From positions 3,600,001 through 3,664,000 of the forward strand of contig NC_018025.1 in the NCBI RefSeq assembly GCF_000266945.1: 64,000 nt of DNA, read 5' to 3'. Under the pieces are notes generated by a model. That model made no database searches. It had not been told where the DNA came from and worked only from the letters and a program-made list of their open reading frames with translations. Positions 17,304 to 26,546 of the stretch are shown one piece after another (the first letter of the stretch is position 1; the number at the start of each line of letters is the position of its first letter). A program made the position numbers and the translations under genes. Origin of the DNA: Desulfomonile tiedjei DSM 6799 (GTDB lineage: Bacteria; Desulfobacterota; Desulfomonilia; Desulfomonilales; Desulfomonilaceae).

Positions 17304-18347
17304 CTAGCGATTATATCTCACAGCCTCAGTAACGGCACGGCTGGACTCATATTCAGGCCTATCTTCAAAATATGCTGTTACAGCATAGCGATATGTCGCA
17401 CCTCTTCGCACTTTCCTGTCGAGAAACCACGAGTCCCGTATCGGTGCGATATTGATCCTTTGGAACGCGCCATTGCCTTCCGAACGATACAGATTGTAGA
17501 AAACCCTTTTCCCGGTAATCGTAGACTGCTCCCAGGATACCCGTATTCCCGTCGTCGTGACATTAGTCCGGACATTGATAGGTGTTTCCACTTCCCCCGG
17601 CACGGTTACTCGTACGGCGGTAGAAGGCCGAGACTCTATGGAAACTTCATTCGCGACGCGAAGCGATCTTACCACATAGTAATAGGTTTTATCCTTTTCA
17701 ACTGTTTTGTCCGTAAAGGACACCTCATCGGATTTCGTCGTTCCGACCTTTTTCATCTGATCCAAAGCATCGGTAGAGCCGCGATAAATCCGATATCCCT
17801 GAACAGCTTCCTTTTCACCGGGCGCAGTCCATATCAGGGTAACTGCGTTCGGGGTTGCATGTGCGTTCACGTTTTCAGGAGCCGGAGGCGGTTCCTGGAA
17901 AGTGACCGGCACCTGAGGGCTCGGTTTTCCTTCCCGCCCCTTGAGATTATAAGCGGCTACAATGTACGTGTAGACGTTTCCATGAGCTACATTCCTGTCA
18001 TTGTACATGACTTTGCCGTCCACAATCTCGGCGTTCACAGGCTTTTGAAAGTCCACATTAGCGTAAGGTTTACCTTCGAATCGGCAATTCTCGCATTCTT
18101 CTCCTATTTTGCGAGACAACCGATAAATCTTGAATCCTGACAAATCCTTGAGCGGAGAACCGTCTGCATTCATCGCAGGGACTTCCCAGCGAAGCATTAT
18201 ACGATCCGGATACGCGAAAGCATCCACGAGTCCCATGTCTCCCGGAACGGTCGCTGTTGCCGGCCGCGGACTTGTTTTATATCCACATCCGACAAAGAGG
18301 CACACGACGAGAGCAATGCACGCAAATACACGGCCTGACGCCCTCAA
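17304..18347 (-). CDS. Lipoprotein with fibronectin type III-like domains
   Basis: 347 aa. Signal peptide ending in the lipobox LFVGC (Cys21) followed by GYKTSPRP. Then three fibronectin III-like beta-sandwich modules, with signatures such as MLRWEVP, GFKIYRLSRK, LIWTAPGEKEAVQGYRIYRG, TYYYVVRS and VSWEQSTITGK. TTG start at 18347 overlaps the argH stop (TTGA). Similar proteins are often encoded between argH and lysA in deltaproteobacteria; the function is unknown, presumably an envelope scaffold. A linkage to amino-acid synthesis seems to be positional only. Confidence 0.8.
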   Translation of the reverse strand: MRASGRVFACIALVVCLFVGCGYKTSPRPATATVPGDMGLVDAFAYPDRIMLRWEVPAMNADGSPLKDLSGFKIYRLSRKIGEECENCRFEGKPYANVDFQKPVNAEIVDGKVMYNDRNVAHGNVYTYIVAAYNLKGREGKPSPQVPVTFQEPPPAPENVNAHATPNAVTLIWTAPGEKEAVQGYRIYRGSTDALDQMKKVGTTKSDEVSFTDKTVEKDKTYYYVVRSLRVANEVSIESRPSTAVRVTVPGEVETPINVRTNVTTTGIRVSWEQSTITGKRVFYNLYRSEGNGAFQRINIAPIRDSWFLDRKVRRGATYRYAVTAYFEDRPEYESSRAVTEAVRYNR

Positions 18348-19759
18348 CCTTTCCTCTTTCTGCGGGACTTCGGCTTGTCGCCGGTTTCAGTTATCTGCTC
18401 CAGGAACAGCCTGGCAGTTCGGATCTGCTCCAAGACACTACGTCGGGAAGTTCCGCCCACATGATCGCGAGCATCCACCATTTCTTCGGGTGTGGGCAAT
18501 TCCGATGAATCCTTCTTCCCCTCTTCCGAACCTGCCCGAACCAGTGCTCCAATTCGTTCGTGAGCTTCTCTGAAGGGGACCCCTTCGCGGGCGAGCCGGT
18601 CGGCAAGATCCGTAGCAGTGAGTGAAGGATCGGAAGCGGCCTCGAGCATGCGGTTCCGATTGAATTTTATCCCCGGAATCAACCCTGCCATAATGCGCAG
18701 ACATCCCTGGACCGTATCTGCAGCATCGAAAACGGGCTCTTTGTCTTCCTGCAGGTCCTTATTATACGTAAGAGGCAGCGCCTTCATAGTGGTCAGGAGT
18801 GCAATCAGATCTCCGTAAACCCGACCTGTTTTGCCTCTCATCAGTTCACATGCGTCCGGATTCTTCTTCTGCGGCATAATGCTCGAACCCGAACAATAAG
18901 CATCGGGCAACTCGCAAAAACCGAATTCAGGCCCGGACCACAGGATCAATTCTTCCGAAAGCCTGGACAGGTGCATCATGACAACTGAAGCATTGAACAG
19001 GAATTCGAGAACAAAATCACGGTCCGAAACCGCATCCATTGAATTGGCGCTCACCTTGGAGAACCCCAACATAGTCGCAACGAGAACCCGATCGATGGGG
19101 AAAGTAGTCCCTGCCAGCGCCGCAGACCCCAGGGGCATCTCGTGATTCCATACCCAAGAGCTTTCAAACCTGACAAAATCTCTTAGCATCATCTGATAAT
19201 ACGCCATGAGATGATGTCCGAGACGAACGGGTTGCGCTCTCTGAAGATGCGTGTACCCGGGCAAAATGTAATCGACGGTTTCTTCCGCTTTGGCAACGAG
19301 AGCGGACATAAGCGCGACTATATCGTTCTTGACTACCTGGCACGTTTCAAGAACAAAGAGTCGCAAGTCGAGAATTACCTGATCGTTGCGGCTCCGTGCG
19401 GTGTGCAGTTTACCTGCTACGTCCCCGATTTTTGCCCTGAGCGTCTCTTCCACATTGATGTGCACGTCTTCCAGATCTTCCCGAAAAACGAAGCAACCTT
19501 TCTTATAATCCTCGAGGATCTCTTGAAGACCTTTTTCGATCTTCCTTGCATCCTTCGCAGGGATGATCTTTTGCGCGGCAAGCATGAGCACGTGTGCAAT
19601 GCTACCCTTTACATCCTGCTCGAAAAGTCGCTTATCGAATCCTATGGAAGCATTGAAAGCTGCGAACTCGGGAGCCATCCCTTCCTTGAAGCGGCCTTTT
19701 CGTATTCCGGCAGCTTGAGGATTTTGTTTTTTCGAGTCTGATCGGTCGCGTGTAGCCAT
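18344..19759 (-). CDS. argH: Argininosuccinate lyase
   Basis: 471 aa. HINVEETLRAKIGDVAGKLH, TARSRNDQV, GYTHLQRAQPVRLGHHL and the signature GSSIMPQKKNPD (catalytic Ser loop) are all present. It splits argininosuccinate into arginine and fumarate. Both ends are slightly longer and more basic than usual (KSRRKRKG at the C-terminus). It starts 27 bases after argG and overlaps the lipoprotein gene by 4 bases. Confidence 0.97.
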   Translation of the reverse strand: MATRDRSDSKKQNPQAAGIRKGRFKEGMAPEFAAFNASIGFDKRLFEQDVKGSIAHVLMLAAQKIIPAKDARKIEKGLQEILEDYKKGCFVFREDLEDVHINVEETLRAKIGDVAGKLHTARSRNDQVILDLRLFVLETCQVVKNDIVALMSALVAKAEETVDYILPGYTHLQRAQPVRLGHHLMAYYQMMLRDFVRFESSWVWNHEMPLGSAALAGTTFPIDRVLVATMLGFSKVSANSMDAVSDRDFVLEFLFNASVVMMHLSRLSEELILWSGPEFGFCELPDAYCSGSSIMPQKKNPDACELMRGKTGRVYGDLIALLTTMKALPLTYNKDLQEDKEPVFDAADTVQGCLRIMAGLIPGIKFNRNRMLEAASDPSLTATDLADRLAREGVPFREAHERIGALVRAGSEEGKKDSSELPTPEEMVDARDHVGGTSRRSVLEQIRTARLFLEQITETGDKPKSRRKRKG

Positions 19760-19786
19760 TTCGGTTCCCCAAAAAGGGTGTCCGCC

Positions 19787-20998
19787 CTAGGTGGACGATT
19801 TTTCCATCATTGAGCGGATTCTCAGCCTCAGAGCATTGAGCCGAATGAACCCCTCTGCGTCGGATTGGGTGTACACCCGGTCCTCTTCAAACGTCGCAAA
19901 CCTGGGGTCATAGAGTGATTTATCGGAGCGTCTGCCTGTTACGGTGACATTCCCTTTGTACAACTTCAGTCGAACATCGCCCGTTACCGCACCGGCCGCT
20001 TCATCGATTGCCGCCTGGAGCATCCTTCTTTCCGGGGCAAACCAGTAGCCGTTGTATACGAGAGATGCGTATCGAGGTATCCATTCATCCTTGAGGAACA
20101 TTACTTCCCGATCCAGGGTTATGGATTCCAGGGCTCTTCGTGCAGCATGGAGGACCGTTCCTCCCGGAGTCTCGTACACGCCGCGACTCTTCATCCCGAC
20201 GTACCGGTTTTCCACCATATCAACCCTGCCCACTCCATTGCGACCTGCGACGGTATTGAGCGACGAAAGCAATTCCGCAGGACTTAACACTTTGCCATCA
20301 ACGGCGACAGGGTCACCAGCCTTGAACGATACGGTAATCTCTTCCGGCGTATCAGGAGCCTTTCGGGGGTCCACCGTAAGCACGAACATTGTCTCCGGCG
20401 GTTCGGCCCAGGGATCTTCCAGAATGCCTCCCTCGAAACTGAGATGAAGCATGTTTCTATCCATGCTGTAGGGTTTTTCCGCGGAAGACGTTACGGGAAT
20501 TCCTCTTTTTTGTGCATACGCGAGGAGATCTGTTCTGGAGCGCATATCCCATATTCGCCAGGGCGCAATTACTATGATTTCCGGGTTCATGGAAAGATAC
20601 GTCAGCTCGAAACGTACCTGGTCGTTTCCCTTACCCGTGGCTCCGTGACTTACCGCATCTGCATTTGTTCTGGCAGCGAGCTCCATCTGAGACTTCGCGA
20701 TACAGGGCCGTGCAATGGATGTTCCGAGAAGATAGGATCCCTCGTACACGGCGTTTGCCCGCAACATGGGGAATACAAAGTCTCTGACGAATTCTTCCCG
20801 GAGATCTTTAATTTCTATGGACTCGGCTCCCGTGGCTTTTGCCTTTTCCACCAGCGGTTCCAGCTCCTCACCCTGCCCCAGGTCCGCTGCAAAAGCCACC
20901 ACAGGGCATTCGTAAGTGTCTACGAGCCATCGAAGAATAACGGAAGTATCCAGACCTCCCGAGTAAGCCAGCACAATTTTGTTTATCTTTTGTTTCAC
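19787..20998 (-). CDS. argG: Argininosuccinate synthase
   Basis: 403 aa. P-loop [10 protein letters not shown] at residues 10-19 (N-type ATP pyrophosphatase), then [28 protein letters not shown] and [13 protein letters not shown], all standard ArgG motifs. It joins citrulline and aspartate using ATP. GTG start at 20998 has GGAGG four bases upstream. Lies between argF (63-base gap) and argH. Confidence 0.97.
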   Translation of the reverse strand: MKQKINKIVLAYSGGLDTSVILRWLVDTYECPVVAFAADLGQGEELEPLVEKAKATGAESIEIKDLREEFVRDFVFPMLRANAVYEGSYLLGTSIARPCIAKSQMELAARTNADAVSHGATGKGNDQVRFELTYLSMNPEIIVIAPWRIWDMRSRTDLLAYAQKRGIPVTSSAEKPYSMDRNMLHLSFEGGILEDPWAEPPETMFVLTVDPRKAPDTPEEITVSFKAGDPVAVDGKVLSPAELLSSLNTVAGRNGVGRVDMVENRYVGMKSRGVYETPGGTVLHAARRALESITLDREVMFLKDEWIPRYASLVYNGYWFAPERRMLQAAIDEAAGAVTGDVRLKLYKGNVTVTGRRSDKSLYDPRFATFEEDRVYTQSDAEGFIRLNALRLRIRSMMEKSST

Positions 20999-21061
20999 GA
21001 AACCTCCAGTGGTCTCCTGCAGAGTCTCAATCCGTCTAACCGGAATTGTGGCGTTTTGCCG

Positions 21062-21967
21062 TCAGGGAAGATTCTCGAAGAGCATTTCAAGAATCGCCTT
21101 TTGTACGTGAAGCCTATTTTCGGCCTGATCCCATACCAGCGACCTATCGGATTCCATCACCTCATCGGTAATTTCCTCGCCTCTATGGGCGGGCAGGCAA
21201 TGGAGAACGTACACTATTCCCGCAGCGTGTCGCAATAATTCATCATTCACCTGGTATCCACGAAAAGCATGCTGACGAACAGCCGCTTCTTCTTCCTGGC
21301 CCATGGAAGCCCACACATCGGTAGATACGGCATTTGCTCCTTTGACTGCAACCACAGGATCTCTCGTTAAACTGATCTTGCCGGAATTGAAAGACACCTG
21401 CGGATCGTATCCTTCAGGGCACGCAAGTTTAAGGGAGAATCCCAATTTCTCGGCCGCATCGATCCAGGAGTTTGCCATATTGTTCCCATCACCTATCCAG
21501 CATGCATTCATGGAGCATATGTCCAATCCGGCTTCCTGAAGTGTCAGGAGGTCAGCCAGAATTTGGCAGGGATGATGGAGATCCGAAAGCCCGTTTATGA
21601 TAGGGACCGAACCCCAGTGCACAAACTCTTCGAGCACCTCGTGGCCATAGCACCGAATTACCAGGGCATCAACATAACGCGAGAGAACCCGTGCAGTGTC
21701 GCGAATCGGTTCTCCCCGACCTATCTGAATATCTCGGGGGCTCAGGAATATCGATCGGCCACCCAACTGGTAGATGCCCACTTCGAACGATACACGAGTT
21801 CGAGTCGAAGGTTTCTCGAAGATCATGCCTATAGTGCGGCCTTCGAGCGGGCGTGACATGCCTTTGCCTGAAATGCTGTGTTTCAGTTCATGGGATCGTT
21901 TCAGTAGAGTGAGGATTTCGTCCCGCGAGTAATCTTGAAAGGTGAGAAAGTGCCTTATGCCTGCCAT
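21062..21967 (-). CDS. argF: Ornithine carbamoyltransferase
   Basis: 301 aa. Carbamoyl-phosphate loop EKPSTRTRVSFEVG, HPCQILADLLTL (which marks OTCase rather than ATCase), and the late catalytic Cys in YVLHCLPAHRGEEIT. ATG 21967 follows the argD stop directly (TAAATG), with GGAGG in the end of argD as its ribosome binding site. It makes citrulline from ornithine and carbamoyl phosphate. Confidence 0.97.
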   Translation of the reverse strand: MAGIRHFLTFQDYSRDEILTLLKRSHELKHSISGKGMSRPLEGRTIGMIFEKPSTRTRVSFEVGIYQLGGRSIFLSPRDIQIGRGEPIRDTARVLSRYVDALVIRCYGHEVLEEFVHWGSVPIINGLSDLHHPCQILADLLTLQEAGLDICSMNACWIGDGNNMANSWIDAAEKLGFSLKLACPEGYDPQVSFNSGKISLTRDPVVAVKGANAVSTDVWASMGQEEEAAVRQHAFRGYQVNDELLRHAAGIVYVLHCLPAHRGEEITDEVMESDRSLVWDQAENRLHVQKAILEMLFENLP

Positions 21968-23167
21968 TTAGGAACCTCCACACCTGGACAGTACGCCATC
22001 CAAGGCTTTCACTGCTACATCAATCTCTTTCTCAGAAATTATCAGTGGTGGAAGAAACCTGAGAACCGTCTCCGCTGTACAGTTCACGAGCACTCCTCTT
22101 TCTCTCAACTCCGTTGCTACCGCCGCTCCGGGGATTTTTAGGTCGAGTGCCTGCATCAGCCCCAGACCGCGCACCTCTCGGACTACTTCATGCCTGGAAG
22201 CGAGCGCCTCGAGACGGTTGCGCAAGTAATTGCCCGTCTCGTTTACGTGCTCCAGAAATCCCGGAGAAAGGATTTGACCGATTACATAAAGAGCCGCAGC
22301 GGAAGCAAGCGGGTTTCCGCCGAATGTCGAAGCATGCGTTCCGGGGACGAACGCCTCCGCAACGTGATTCACCGCCAACAGCGCTCCCATGGGAACTCCA
22401 CCTGCAATACCTTTCGCGAGGGTCATAATATCGGGGTTCGCCCCAAAATGCTCATGAGCGAAGAGCTTGCCGGTTCGTCCCATACCCGTCTGCACTTCAT
22501 CCAGGATGAGCAGGCAGCCTCTTCGATTGCACAGTTCCCGCACTTCCCCGAGGAAATTCATAGAGGGGACTTTGACGCCACCCTCACCCTGAATGGGCTC
22601 AAGCATTACCGCAGCGGTTTGAGAAGTCATTGCCGCATCCAAAGCGTTCAGATCGCCGAAAGGTACATGGGAGAATCCCTGAACGACCGGTTCGAATCCT
22701 TGCCTGTATTTTGTCTGTCCTGTCGCGGCAAGAGTAGCAAGAGTCCTGCCGTGAAAAGAGCCTTCCATGGTAATGATGTGAAATCGTTCGTGCTCTCCCC
22801 TGTCGTGAAAGTATTTTCGGGCGAGCTTGATTGCTCCTTCGTTAGCCTCGGCTCCGGAATTGCAGAAGAACGCCTTGTCCGCGAAAGAGTGCCCGGCCAA
22901 CAGCTCGGCAAGTTCGATCTGAGGCAGAATATGAAAAATATTGGACACATGGATCAATTTTCGCGTCTGGTTGTACAGTGCTTCGGCAAGCCCGAGATGT
23001 CCATGCCCGAGAGGACAAGCAGCCAGGCCGGCTATGAAATCGAGGTATTCGCGTCCGTCGCTGTCGCGTACAGTACATCCGTTACCTTCGGTCAACATGA
23101 TGGGGGTGCGTCCATACGTATTAAAAACGTATTCTTTATTGAGAACAATGAAATCGTCCGATCTCAT
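21968..23167 (-). CDS. argD: Acetylornithine aminotransferase
   Basis: 399 aa class-III PLP aminotransferase. FCNSGAEANEGAIKLAR, GSFHGRTLATLAATGQ, LILDEVQTGMGRTG and the PLP lysine in MTLAKGIAGGVPMGA are in order. It converts N-acetylglutamate semialdehyde to N-acetylornithine; some homologues also serve as succinyldiaminopimelate aminotransferase in lysine synthesis, which the neighbouring dap genes make worth testing. The gene runs directly into argF without a gap. Confidence 0.96.
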   Translation of the reverse strand: MRSDDFIVLNKEYVFNTYGRTPIMLTEGNGCTVRDSDGREYLDFIAGLAACPLGHGHLGLAEALYNQTRKLIHVSNIFHILPQIELAELLAGHSFADKAFFCNSGAEANEGAIKLARKYFHDRGEHERFHIITMEGSFHGRTLATLAATGQTKYRQGFEPVVQGFSHVPFGDLNALDAAMTSQTAAVMLEPIQGEGGVKVPSMNFLGEVRELCNRRGCLLILDEVQTGMGRTGKLFAHEHFGANPDIMTLAKGIAGGVPMGALLAVNHVAEAFVPGTHASTFGGNPLASAAALYVIGQILSPGFLEHVNETGNYLRNRLEALASRHEVVREVRGLGLMQALDLKIPGAAVATELRERGVLVNCTAETVLRFLPPLIISEKEIDVAVKALDGVLSRCGGS

Positions 23168-23249
23168 GGCTTTCCTTTTCCTGCTGATGATAGTTATCTG
23201 TGAATTCCCGGAGCCACATCCGGATTCGGAGAGCAGCTTCCGGGAAAAA

Positions 23250-24149
23250 TTAAATACCCGGAGCCTTTTCCCGCACTATTTCGGTTCCGATGCCTTCGTC
23301 GGTGAGCATTTCCAAGAGAAGGGCGTGAGGTACCCGGCCATCGATGACATGAGCTTTGGGGACACCACCCCTTAGCGCGTTCAAGCAGCATCCGATCTTC
23401 GGGATCATCCCCCCTGAGACAACCCCTTTTGTGATGAGGTCTTCAGCCTGCTCTTCGGAGAGGCTCGAAATCATCACACCATCCGAATCAAGCACTCCCG
23501 GCACATCGGTCAGGAGAATGAACTTCTCCGTTTTCAACGATGCCGACAAAGCACCGGCTGCGGTATCTGCGTTGATATTAAACGGCTTTTCACCCGGACC
23601 CGCTCCCACAGGAGCCACGACCGGGATAAAAGCTGAAGATTCCAGACAACTGATTATCTCCGGATTGATTTTATCCACGTCACCCACGAGTCCCAGGTCT
23701 TCATCGACTCCTGCGATCCGCTTTGCCTTTTTTGCTTTTATGAGACCGCCATCGCGACCGGAGATTCCAACCGCTTTTCCGCCGAAAGAATTGATGAGGG
23801 AAACGACATCTTTATTCACTTTGGCCACGAGCACCATTTCCACCACATCCATGGTTTCGGCATCGGTTACACGTAATCCGCTTACAAAACGACTTTCTTT
23901 CCCTATCTTCTTAAGAAGCGCACCAATCTGAGGACCGCCTCCATGGACAATGATGGGTTTCACACCAATAAAGCTCAGGAGCGCGATATCTTCGGCAAAG
24001 AATCTTTTCAGGTTCTCCTGAGTCATAGCGCTTCCCCCGTACTTTATGAGGATGCGCTTACCGTGAAACGCCCTGATATAGGGAAGTGCTTCGGCAAGAA
24101 TTTTCGCCCGTTGTTCGGAAGACAGCTCTTCAGGTAATTGAGCTTCCAT
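23250..24149 (-). CDS. argB: Acetylglutamate kinase
   Basis: 299 aa amino-acid kinase fold. KRILIKYGGSAM near residue 35 (phosphate-binding Lys and Gly-rich loop), IVHGGGPQIG, and PFNINADTAAGALSASL are ArgB signatures. It phosphorylates N-acetylglutamate, normally the arginine-inhibited step. First gene of the long arg-dap run; argD starts 82 bases downstream. A TATAAT lies 17-22 bases before ATG 24149, but I see no good -35 with it. Confidence 0.96.
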   Translation of the reverse strand: MEAQLPEELSSEQRAKILAEALPYIRAFHGKRILIKYGGSAMTQENLKRFFAEDIALLSFIGVKPIIVHGGGPQIGALLKKIGKESRFVSGLRVTDAETMDVVEMVLVAKVNKDVVSLINSFGGKAVGISGRDGGLIKAKKAKRIAGVDEDLGLVGDVDKINPEIISCLESSAFIPVVAPVGAGPGEKPFNINADTAAGALSASLKTEKFILLTDVPGVLDSDGVMISSLSEEQAEDLITKGVVSGGMIPKIGCCLNALRGGVPKAHVIDGRVPHALLLEMLTDEGIGTEIVREKAPGI

Positions 24150-24334
24150 TGTTCCAGTCCGTTTATTATAGCTCTTCCGGCATTCCGTTACGGGGTACTG
24201 AAGGTCTTGCGGCTATGAGCCGAACCCGGTAGCCCCACAGTATTGCTAAAGCAGGTGATAATACCACGCATTGTCTCGCGATCCAAGCGGTTTTTAGTTT
24301 GCACGGGAATGGATACAAAAAATGATATGTTTTG

Positions 24335-24363
24335 TTGATCCCAAAGGCTCCTCTGATTATAAT
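24335..24363 (+). promoter_or_regulatory. Predicted sigma70 promoter for the DUF3999-like gene
   Basis: TTGATC at 24335-24340, exactly 17 bases, then TATAAT at 24358-24363. Transcription would begin near 24370. That would leave ATG 24372 with almost no leader, which favours ATG 24399 as the real start. Confidence 0.6.
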
Positions 24364-24398
24364 CAGCGCCCATGTGTTTCGGATGGATTCAAAAGAAA

Positions 24399-25736
24399 AT
24401 GCATAAGACTTTCAGCTTCGGGTGGATAATCGTAGTATGCCTTTTAATGCTTCTCTCGGATTATCTGCCGGTAAGAGCGGATTTCAACACGTCTGCCTGG
24501 AAACACTATCGAAACATACGGATATCTCCCGAATACTCCGAAAAAGTCGCAGCAGTCGCACTCGAGGCTGGAGTTCTCGAAAAGTGCAGACTGGATAACG
24601 GTGACCTTCGGATAATTGCTTCCGATGGAGAACTCGTCCCTTTTACTCTGCTGGAATATCCTACGGATGAAGAATTGACTCCATTCCCTGTACGCGTTTT
24701 TCGCGTCGCAAAATCAGGGGATGGCTCGACGGAAATCTGGGTTGATAAATCCGCCAAAACTCTAACTAACGGCATTCTCGTTCGAACTACATCGCGGGAC
24801 TTTATCCGGAAAGTGGAGATACGCGGCTCGGACTCTTTGAAGGAAGGATACATCGTCCGCATGGATGGATTATTGCTGGAGACATCGCAACCAATTGCGG
24901 TGAGCAGTTTAAAGATACGCCATCCTGTCAATAATTTCCAATACTTACAGATTCGTCTACTCGAAGACGAGAAACAGCCCCTCAAAATCGAAAGAGTCGA
25001 ATGTTTTCCGCCTTCTCCGGCGAATCCTGTGTCCAGGTCGATTCAATATCGGTTAATTGAAAAGAGAACAGATCCTGTCACGAAATCGACAACGATCGTG
25101 ACCGATCTTGGAGAGCGCAGGCTGCCTCTGGCTAAAGTGAAAGTAGCGACCGTGTCGGGCAACTTCACAGCCAAACTGGTGCTGTCGGAAACCGACCACC
25201 TGTCTGGACCTTGGCGGCAATTCTACGAGGGTACCGTGTTCCGCATTCGGAAGGACGACGCTCACGCGGAGGAGCTCTCAGTGACGATGAAGCCTCACTA
25301 TTCGAGATTCGTGAAGGCCGAATTCACACCTGTCGGTGCATCCGTTCCCCTGGAAACTGTAGAATTCACTGCCGCCCCGCGTCTGGCAGTATTCGAGTAT
25401 CATCGCGAAATGAGCTATCGACTCTTTTATGATAATCCGAGTGCAGTGTCGATCACACAGCCCGAACGCTTTGTATCAATGAACTTGAATCACTTGGCTG
25501 CGGCATCTTTAAGAGCCTCATTGGAAGATGAGCAGAAGAATATACAAATTCCCGCGGTCCCGAAGGCAACCACCATTCCGGAACCGGCCAAGACGTGGGG
25601 GATTGAACGTATTTTGGGGATAATTATGCTGTCGGCCGGGCTCTTGCTGCTCTTCATACTGATGCTGAGAGCCCGATCCTTGAGAAAAGCCCAAAGGGGA
25701 AATAACGCCAGAATAGTATATACGCGGTATGAGTGA
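24399..25736 (+). CDS. DUF3999-like exported/membrane protein
   Basis: 445 aa from ATG 24399. N-terminal signal/anchor (FGWIIVVCLLMLLSDYLPV), a long beta-rich periplasmic region, and a C-terminal transmembrane helix (ILGIIMLSAGLLLLFILML) followed by a basic tail. The opening ALEAGVLEKCRLDNGDLRI and IASDGELVPFTLLEYP resembles the DUF3999 family, in which such a domain precedes a C-terminal membrane helix. The function is unknown; DUF3999 genes often adjoin membrane oxidoreductase or transport genes, not the case here. The only gene of its strand between 6492 and 28900. Confidence 0.6.
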   Translation: MHKTFSFGWIIVVCLLMLLSDYLPVRADFNTSAWKHYRNIRISPEYSEKVAAVALEAGVLEKCRLDNGDLRIIASDGELVPFTLLEYPTDEELTPFPVRVFRVAKSGDGSTEIWVDKSAKTLTNGILVRTTSRDFIRKVEIRGSDSLKEGYIVRMDGLLLETSQPIAVSSLKIRHPVNNFQYLQIRLLEDEKQPLKIERVECFPPSPANPVSRSIQYRLIEKRTDPVTKSTTIVTDLGERRLPLAKVKVATVSGNFTAKLVLSETDHLSGPWRQFYEGTVFRIRKDDAHAEELSVTMKPHYSRFVKAEFTPVGASVPLETVEFTAAPRLAVFEYHREMSYRLFYDNPSAVSITQPERFVSMNLNHLAAASLRASLEDEQKNIQIPAVPKATTIPEPAKTWGIERILGIIMLSAGLLLLFILMLRARSLRKAQRGNNARIVYTRYE

Positions 25737-25741
25737 GCGAT

Positions 25742-26503
25742 TTAATTCAGGACTTCTTCCCGCAAGTTGAAGGTCAACCGTGTGCCCCCGATGCTGATTT
25801 CATCACCATCCTGGAGTTGAACCTGCGTTGTTATGGTTTCTCCATTGACTTCAGGCTTCTTAAGACCTTCGGCATAAGCCAGGAAAAATCCGTTCGGCCG
25901 TTTGTTGATCAATGCGGCTGTCTTGCCTACCAGAAGACCTGAGCATCTTACATCTGCTTCATTCGACTTACCCAAGGTGGTAAGCCTTTTTGTGAGATCT
26001 ATGATCTGAGGAGTTCCTCCGGAGATAAGCGTGAGCGAACCATGAAACTCTATTCGTTTTGGCCTTTCCGGTGAGTTTTCCGTGCTCCCTTGTTCTGCTG
26101 CATGTTTTGCAAGCAATTCCTGCTGAGCCTTGGTATCGAGTATAACAGTCTCTCTGAATGTCGGTTTGTCCTTTGCCACCTCGGCTTCCCGCGATGGTCG
26201 TTCATCCTGAGGCCGCAAATCGATAAAGCTGAGAATGTGTTTTCCGACTATAAGTGTGTCGTTGTCGAAAATCTTTTCTCTGGCGATCTTTTTTTCATTC
26301 ACGAATGTACCATTGAGAGATTCCAGATCGGCCAACACGTAATAGTTAGGGTCTTCTTCTTCGATAATCGCGTGGTGTCCCGAAACGGCCATATTGTCTA
26401 TCACCACATCGTTGTCTTCACGTCTGCCTATGGTAACCGGAGTCTTCTCGAAAGTGTACTCTTCGAGAACGGCATCCTGAAATTTCAGGACCAGCTTAAA
26501 CAT
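25742..26503 (-). CDS. Protein with two FHA domains
   Basis: 253 aa. The first FHA domain, about residues 22-95, has the full phosphothreonine-binding set: IGRREDNDVVI, VSGHHAII and LNGTFVN. The second, about 165-250, is degenerate: LGKSNEADV, an Ala-Ala in place of the Ser-x-x-His, and NGETIT. FHA modules bind phosphothreonine partners. ATG 26503 has GGAGG six bases upstream. The gene lies 43 bases downstream of the PP2C phosphatase, forming a reader/eraser pair; no Ser/Thr kinase is in the window. Confidence 0.87.
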   Translation of the reverse strand: MFKLVLKFQDAVLEEYTFEKTPVTIGRREDNDVVIDNMAVSGHHAIIEEEDPNYYVLADLESLNGTFVNEKKIAREKIFDNDTLIVGKHILSFIDLRPQDERPSREAEVAKDKPTFRETVILDTKAQQELLAKHAAEQGSTENSPERPKRIEFHGSLTLISGGTPQIIDLTKRLTTLGKSNEADVRCSGLLVGKTAALINKRPNGFFLAYAEGLKKPEVNGETITTQVQLQDGDEISIGGTRLTFNLREEVLN

Positions 26504-26546
26504 CGGCTTCCTCCATTTTCCTGCAGCCCTGGCTATCGGATCTCAG

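Noticed and set aside
24180-24260. Possible RNA gene or riboswitch upstream of argB
   Set aside because: Some complementarity, but no cloverleaf, riboswitch core or terminator could be formed convincingly.
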